NCBI GenBank assembly: GCA_002452555.1
Contig: DKER01000046.1
Coordinates: 1 to 7,627, forward strand
Length of the DNA: 7,627 bases
Direction of reading: 5' to 3'
DNA from: Fidelibacterota bacterium UBA6817
Lineage (GTDB): Bacteria > Fidelibacterota > Fidelibacteria > Fidelibacterales > Fidelibacteraceae
A program made the position numbers and the translations under genes. Below the pieces are notes generated by a model. It was not told the origin of the DNA. It was given only the letters and a program-made list of their open reading frames with translations, and searched no databases. This document shows, one piece after another, positions 5,375 through 7,627 of the stretch; the stretch's first letter is position 1, and every line of letters starts with the position of its first letter.

Positions 5375-6175
5375 TTACGTCGTTATACGTCTTCCCCGGA
5401 TATACTTATCAGGAATCACATGTTGGAGCATGCCAAAGCCATAGTCCGTAAACTCGCCAAGGCCTGCTTCGTATGCAAAGAGGAGCAGCTCGGGGGTTCC
5501 ACGCAGAACCAGGGGAGAAAACAGGCTTTTCACTTTGAGAAAGCCCATATCTTCATATTTATGGATATTGATCAGTTTGGTAATTTTACTTTTTTTCCGA
5601 AGAACATAGTCCGGATCAAACTCAACAGAGAGTTTGGGATTGGCAAGTGTTTTGCCATAAAATTCCTCATAACGTCGGGTCATAGATGCAGTCATAAGCT
5701 GATTCAGATCATAATCCTGCGGAAGAACAAACATAAAGGCTTTGCTCCGTTGGGGTCTGGATAAGGCAATGGGAGAAAGGCATGTAAAGTGGGGAACGTC
5801 CTCCAGGTCCGGGCTTTCTTCCGTTTCAGTTCTCACAAGCGTGAATCGGGTTGTCTGAATCTGTATCACTTCCCATTCTTTAAAAACAGTTTCCAGACAA
5901 TGAATAAATACATTATCCGGGGATGATATAAAGAGAGTTGTTGGCTCTTCTCCTCCCATAATCCGGTTTTCATTGATTTTTCGATTAGGGATATGAAGCT
6001 GGGAAAATGTATAAGCATCAAAAGATTGCCATTTTTTTTCTTTAATAACATTTTCATCACAAAAGCGGTGAAATGAACGGGTAGCCAGCCGTATCAAATG
6101 GCGGACCTGTGTATTCACGTTAATCGGAATACTATAATTGGGAACCTGAGGTGCGAGTATGAGTCGTAAAAGCAT
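5375..6175 (-). CDS. cas6: CRISPR-associated endoribonuclease Cas6
   Basis: The 266-residue protein matches the Cas6 family, which cuts CRISPR precursor RNA within each repeat to release crRNAs. Its C-terminus has the family's glycine-rich signature, AYEAGLGEFTDYGFGML (234-250), close to the YEVGFGE...GFGMV of Pyrococcus Cas6. LSPIAL (133-138) matches the LSPIAV strand, and the N-terminal MLLRLIL strand plus helix fits the first ferredoxin-like fold. The catalytic histidine is not certain; His26 and His36 in the first helical region are candidates. The size is normal for Cas6. GAAAGG lies 7 nt before ATG 6175. No CRISPR array and no other cas gene lies in the 5.4 kb to its left or 1.4 kb to its right, so it either serves arrays elsewhere or is an isolated remnant. 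The reading frame is intact, arguing against decay. Sequence alone does not show whether it belongs to a type I or type III system. Confidence 0.88.
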   Translation of the reverse strand: MLLRLILAPQVPNYSIPINVNTQVRHLIRLATRSFHRFCDENVIKEKKWQSFDAYTFSQLHIPNRKINENRIMGGEEPTTLFISSPDNVFIHCLETVFKEWEVIQIQTTRFTLVRTETEESPDLEDVPHFTCLSPIALSRPQRSKAFMFVLPQDYDLNQLMTASMTRRYEEFYGKTLANPKLSVEFDPDYVLRKKSKITKLINIHKYEDMGFLKVKSLFSPLVLRGTPELLLFAYEAGLGEFTDYGFGMLQHVIPDKYIRGRRITT

Positions 6176-6216
6176 CCTTTAACCTTTCAGGGATGATACA
6201 ATAATACTTCTTTCTC

Positions 6217-6250
6217 TCTTGAAACGCTATAAAAATTTGAAAGTTCAAGA
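6217..6250. repeat. Short inverted repeat in the cas6/tRNA divergent region
   Basis: TCTTGAA (6217-6223) and its reverse complement TTCAAGA (6244-6250) flank 20 nt of AT-rich sequence between the divergent cas6 and tRNA-Ser genes. It could be a regulator site or a weak hairpin in the cas6 leader. A 7-bp arm in AT-rich DNA can arise by chance. Confidence 0.3.
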
Positions 6251-6336
6251 AACACGGGGAAATTTAATAAAAACTAATAAGACTGCAAGAAAGAAATTTT
6301 CTTAGCTTATTGGAGCTTTTAAGTAAGCAGTGTTCG

Positions 6337-6347
6337 TATTAAATTTG
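6337..6347 (+). promoter_or_regulatory. Candidate promoter box for tRNA-Ser
   Basis: TATTAAAT (6337-6344) overlaps TAAATTTG (6340-6347), which fits the TAnnTTTG -7 box described for Bacteroidota housekeeping promoters. It ends 6 nt before the mature tRNA 5' end, a suitable place for a start site. No matching upstream -33/-35 element is at the right spacing, so confidence is low. Confidence 0.3.
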
Positions 6348-6353
6348 AAATTC

Positions 6354-6445
6354 GGAGAGGTGGCAGAGTTGGTTGATTGCACCGCACTCGAAATGCGGCG
6401 TCCGCCTGAGGCGGACCGGGGGTTCGAATCCTCTCCTCTCCGCCA
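6354..6445 (+). tRNA. tRNA-Ser(CGA)
   Basis: A complete 92-nt class II tRNA. Acceptor arms GGAGAGG (6354-6360) and CCTCTCC (6435-6441) pair fully, followed by discriminator G6442 and an encoded CCA (6443-6445). The anticodon stem CCGCA/TGCGG (6382-6386, 6394-6398) encloses loop CTCGAAA with anticodon CGA (6389-6391), reading UCG. The long variable arm has a perfect 7-bp stem GTCCGCC/GGCGGAC with a TGA loop (6400-6416), diagnostic of serine tRNA. The T loop is TTCGAAT (6423-6429), with two G-U pairs in the T stem. No clear terminator follows, so read-through into msrC is possible. Confidence 0.97.
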
Positions 6446-6499
6446 GAGGATCAGCAAATGCGCACAGCAGACGGTCAAAAAGAATTGACGTGATCGGAT

Positions 6500-6997
6500 A
6501 TGTTTGAATTATTGGAAATAGCAAAGACAAACAAACAGGATTTTTACCGGGAATTGTTCCGCCAGGCAGCAGCGATGTTAGACGGTGAAACAGATTACAT
6601 CGCTCAATCTGCAAATCTGTGTTCATTGATTTGGCATTCATTGCCAAATGTCAATTGGACAGGTTTTTATTTTTACAAGGATCAAGATAACGAACTGGTT
6701 CTGGGTCCTTTTCAGGGAAAACCGGCATGCGTGCGGATTACTCCCGGTAAAGGCGTTTGCGGAACGGCTTTTACTGCCCGGAAATCGCTCCGGGTTGATG
6801 ATGTTTATTCGTTTCAGGGACATATCTTCTGTGATCCCGATTCCCGCTCTGAAATTGTCATTCCTCTGTTATATAAATCCCATTGTATCGGCGTTTTGGA
6901 TATTGACAGTCCCATAACTAACCGGTTTAATGAAAAAGATCAACAGGGATTGGAAGCCATTGTTGACTTATTTATAAAGAACATTGTTTATCCCTGA
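6500..6997 (+). CDS. msrC: Free methionine-(R)-sulfoxide reductase, GAF-domain (fRMsr)
   Basis: The 165-residue cytoplasmic protein is a single GAF domain closely matching E. coli YebR/MsrC, which reduces free (not protein-bound) methionine-R-sulfoxide with electrons from thioredoxin. Conserved blocks are NWTGFYFY (52-59), LVLGPFQGKPACVRI (66-80), GKGVCGTAF (83-91), GHIFCDPDSRSEIVIPL (107-123) and IGVLDIDSP (130-138). All three cysteines of the catalytic relay are kept (Cys77, Cys87, Cys111), so it should be active. The length is usual for the family. ATG 6500 fits the conserved start of the domain, though its ribosome binding site is weak (only CGGAT directly before it). It lies 54 nt after tRNA-Ser on the same strand and may share its transcript. 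It converges with the cation-efflux gene on the right. Confidence 0.95.
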   Translation: MFELLEIAKTNKQDFYRELFRQAAAMLDGETDYIAQSANLCSLIWHSLPNVNWTGFYFYKDQDNELVLGPFQGKPACVRITPGKGVCGTAFTARKSLRVDDVYSFQGHIFCDPDSRSEIVIPLLYKSHCIGVLDIDSPITNRFNEKDQQGLEAIVDLFIKNIVYP

Positions 6998-7246
6998 ATA
7001 ATTATAATCCTGATTCTCATCTGAATTTTTCCGGACTTTTAATGCCATCAAACTTAAATAATGCCGGTTTAGACGTAATCCATTTTTTTCTCCGGTTTCA
7101 ATTTTGTTCAGACGTATAGTCATTAATATATAATTATTATATTGAATAATGTTGAACTCTGCTCCGTGAATCGGTATTTTAGTCCCGGGGGGATAAGGAT
7201 ATAGTAATTTCCATATAGGATTATTCTCTAATTTGCATATATCCTG
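6968..7246 (-). other. Unrecognised 92-codon open frame in the convergent gap, possible gene remnant
   Basis: One minus-strand frame stays open from just after a TGA at 7247-7249 to a TAA at 6968-6970, crossing about 250 nt of AT-rich non-genic DNA and the last 30 nt of msrC. The conceptual product looks protein-like (NPIWKLLYPYPPGTK, then IPIHGAEFNIIQYNNY, later GLRLNRHYLSLMALKVRK). The only in-frame ATG, about halfway, has no ribosome binding site and would give roughly 50 residues. I recognise no family. It may be the 3' part of a decayed gene or a chance open frame. Confidence 0.25.
7196..7245. repeat. 8-bp inverted repeat
   Basis: AGGATATA (7196-7203) and TATATCCT (7238-7245) are exact reverse complements separated by 34 nt; the related CATATAGGA lies between them. 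It could form a long-loop hairpin, but its low GC content makes chance plausible. Confidence 0.35.
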
Positions 7247-7275
7247 TCAATCTGAATGATTTTACTTGTTTATCA

Positions 7276-7354
7276 AATCACAGAATCAGTCTTTGGATTA
7301 TACCTTTCTTCTATGTGATTCATTGCCTTTTTACTGCGACAGAATTCTGTGATT
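7276..7354. repeat. 11-bp inverted repeat with embedded 12-bp palindrome
   Basis: AATCACAGAAT (7276-7286) is the exact reverse complement of ATTCTGTGATT (7344-7354), 57 nt apart. The right arm overlaps a perfect palindrome ACAGAATTCTGT (7339-7350), and TGTGATT occurs again at 7314-7320. No U-rich tail follows on either strand, so it is not a standard terminator. It could be a protein-binding dyad, an RNA stem near the end of the cation-efflux transcript, or a remnant of a small element. Confidence 0.5.
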
Positions 7355-7375
7355 ACCGTCGTTCCGTCATATAAT

Positions 7376-7627
7376 TTAACGATGTATGACTTGTTCATCA
7401 TCACACTCTGTCTCAAACTGAACCGTAAGATGGTTAATGTGATATGCTTTTAAAACGGACAGCATTTTTTCACGGATTTGTGACGTCATGGATAAAAGTC
7501 TGTCATCAATGAGGGCTTCGCAACTGAAAGCACGGTTGGATTCAGAAATATTCCAGATGTGAACATGATGAATATTGATGATTTCATCAATTTCTTCCAA
7601 TTTCGACACAATATGCTCCAGATGCAG
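7376..7627 (-). CDS. Cation diffusion facilitator (CDF) efflux protein, C-terminal end
   Basis: The gene enters from the right edge; 83 C-terminal residues are visible, ending at TAA (7376-7378). The pattern LHLEHIVSKLEEIDEIINIHHVHIW, in consecutive segments, is the start of the cytoplasmic C-terminal domain of CDF transporters such as CzcD and ZitB, in which the HHVHIW strand contributes metal ligands and dimer contacts. It is followed by a sheet (AFSCEALI), a long helix (REKMLSVLKAY) and HLTVQFETE, completing the small alpha-beta domain. The six membrane helices and their metal site lie outside the window, so the metal cannot be predicted; zinc, cobalt, manganese or iron are known in the family. 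The frame stays open to the window edge, so GTG 7609 is not taken as a start. The tail CDDEQVIHR is short and unremarkable. Confidence 0.85.
   Translation of the reverse strand: MHLEHIVSKLEEIDEIINIHHVHIWNISESNRAFSCEALIDDRLLSMTSQIREKMLSVLKAYHINHLTVQFETECDDEQVIHR

Larger units (their letters stand above)
6998..7375. other. 378-bp convergent intergenic region, AT-rich with dyads
   Basis: The gap separates the 3' ends of msrC (+) and the cation-efflux gene (-). It holds most of the unrecognised minus-strand open frame, an AT-rich patch near 7123-7148, an 8-bp inverted repeat (7196-7245), an 11-bp inverted repeat (7276-7354) and a 12-bp palindrome (7339-7350). There is no convincing intrinsic terminator, RNA gene or intact ORF with a start signal. 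It is longer than the other convergent gap in the window (103 bp at 2233-2335). Confidence 0.6.

Noticed and set aside
5420..5764. Plus-strand open frame of 114 codons
   Set aside because: It is wholly antisense to cas6, whose family signatures are clear on the other strand.
6420..6445. tRNA-Ser 3' end as an attachment site of an integrated element
   Set aside because: I found no second copy of the tRNA 3' end in the window, and no integrase gene is present.
6339..6647. Minus-strand open frame of 102 codons crossing the tRNA
   Set aside because: It contains RRGFEPPVR, the familiar phantom peptide read antisense to a tRNA-Ser gene, and it also overlaps the start of msrC. It is an artefact.

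Overview
The window looks like chromosomal DNA from a bacterium of the Fibrobacterota-Chlorobiota-Bacteroidota (FCB) superphylum, perhaps an Ignavibacteria-, Calditrichota- or Marinimicrobia-like lineage. The best clue is the C-terminus of the secreted protein at 430-2232: a QNYPNPFN box followed by a small beta domain ending in SGIYVYRL...MVLLK, the layout of a type IX secretion (T9SS) sorting domain. The Shine-Dalgarno sites are readable, unlike in many Bacteroidia. The lineage is an inference.

Layout. 1-2232 (+): the 3' end of a PhoH-type ATPase gene, followed after 10 nt by a secreted N-acylglucosamine 2-epimerase (AGE)-family protein. 2336-3196 (-): nadC of NAD biosynthesis. 3280-3307: an intrinsic terminator closing a four-gene minus-strand operon (5122 to 3323) that encodes an ECF sigma factor, a single-pass membrane protein in the anti-sigma position, and two exported LTxxQ (Spy/CpxP/CnrX-like) proteins. 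5323-5371: seven tandem 7-bp repeats. 5375-6175 (-): a Cas6 CRISPR-RNA endoribonuclease with no CRISPR array or other cas gene in view. 6354-6445 (+): tRNA-Ser(CGA). 6500-6997 (+): free methionine-(R)-sulfoxide reductase. 6998-7375: a 378-bp convergent gap with inverted repeats and an unrecognised open frame on the minus strand. 7376-7627 (-): the C-terminal end of a cation diffusion facilitator.

How the genes work together. The sigma operon reads as one cell-envelope sensing unit. Its genes are tightly coupled (ATGA overlaps at 4649-4652 and 3793-3796, an 8-nt gap at 4267-4274). Its content matches the general plan of CnrYXH-type metal or envelope-stress systems: cytoplasmic sigma factor, membrane-tethered inhibitor, periplasmic LTxxQ sensor or chaperone. 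The other genes are mostly independent housekeeping or accessory genes. The points most worth a second look are the sigma/LTxxQ operon, the secreted AGE protein with two altered family glutamates, the isolated cas6, and the heptad repeat array beside a perfect TATAAT.
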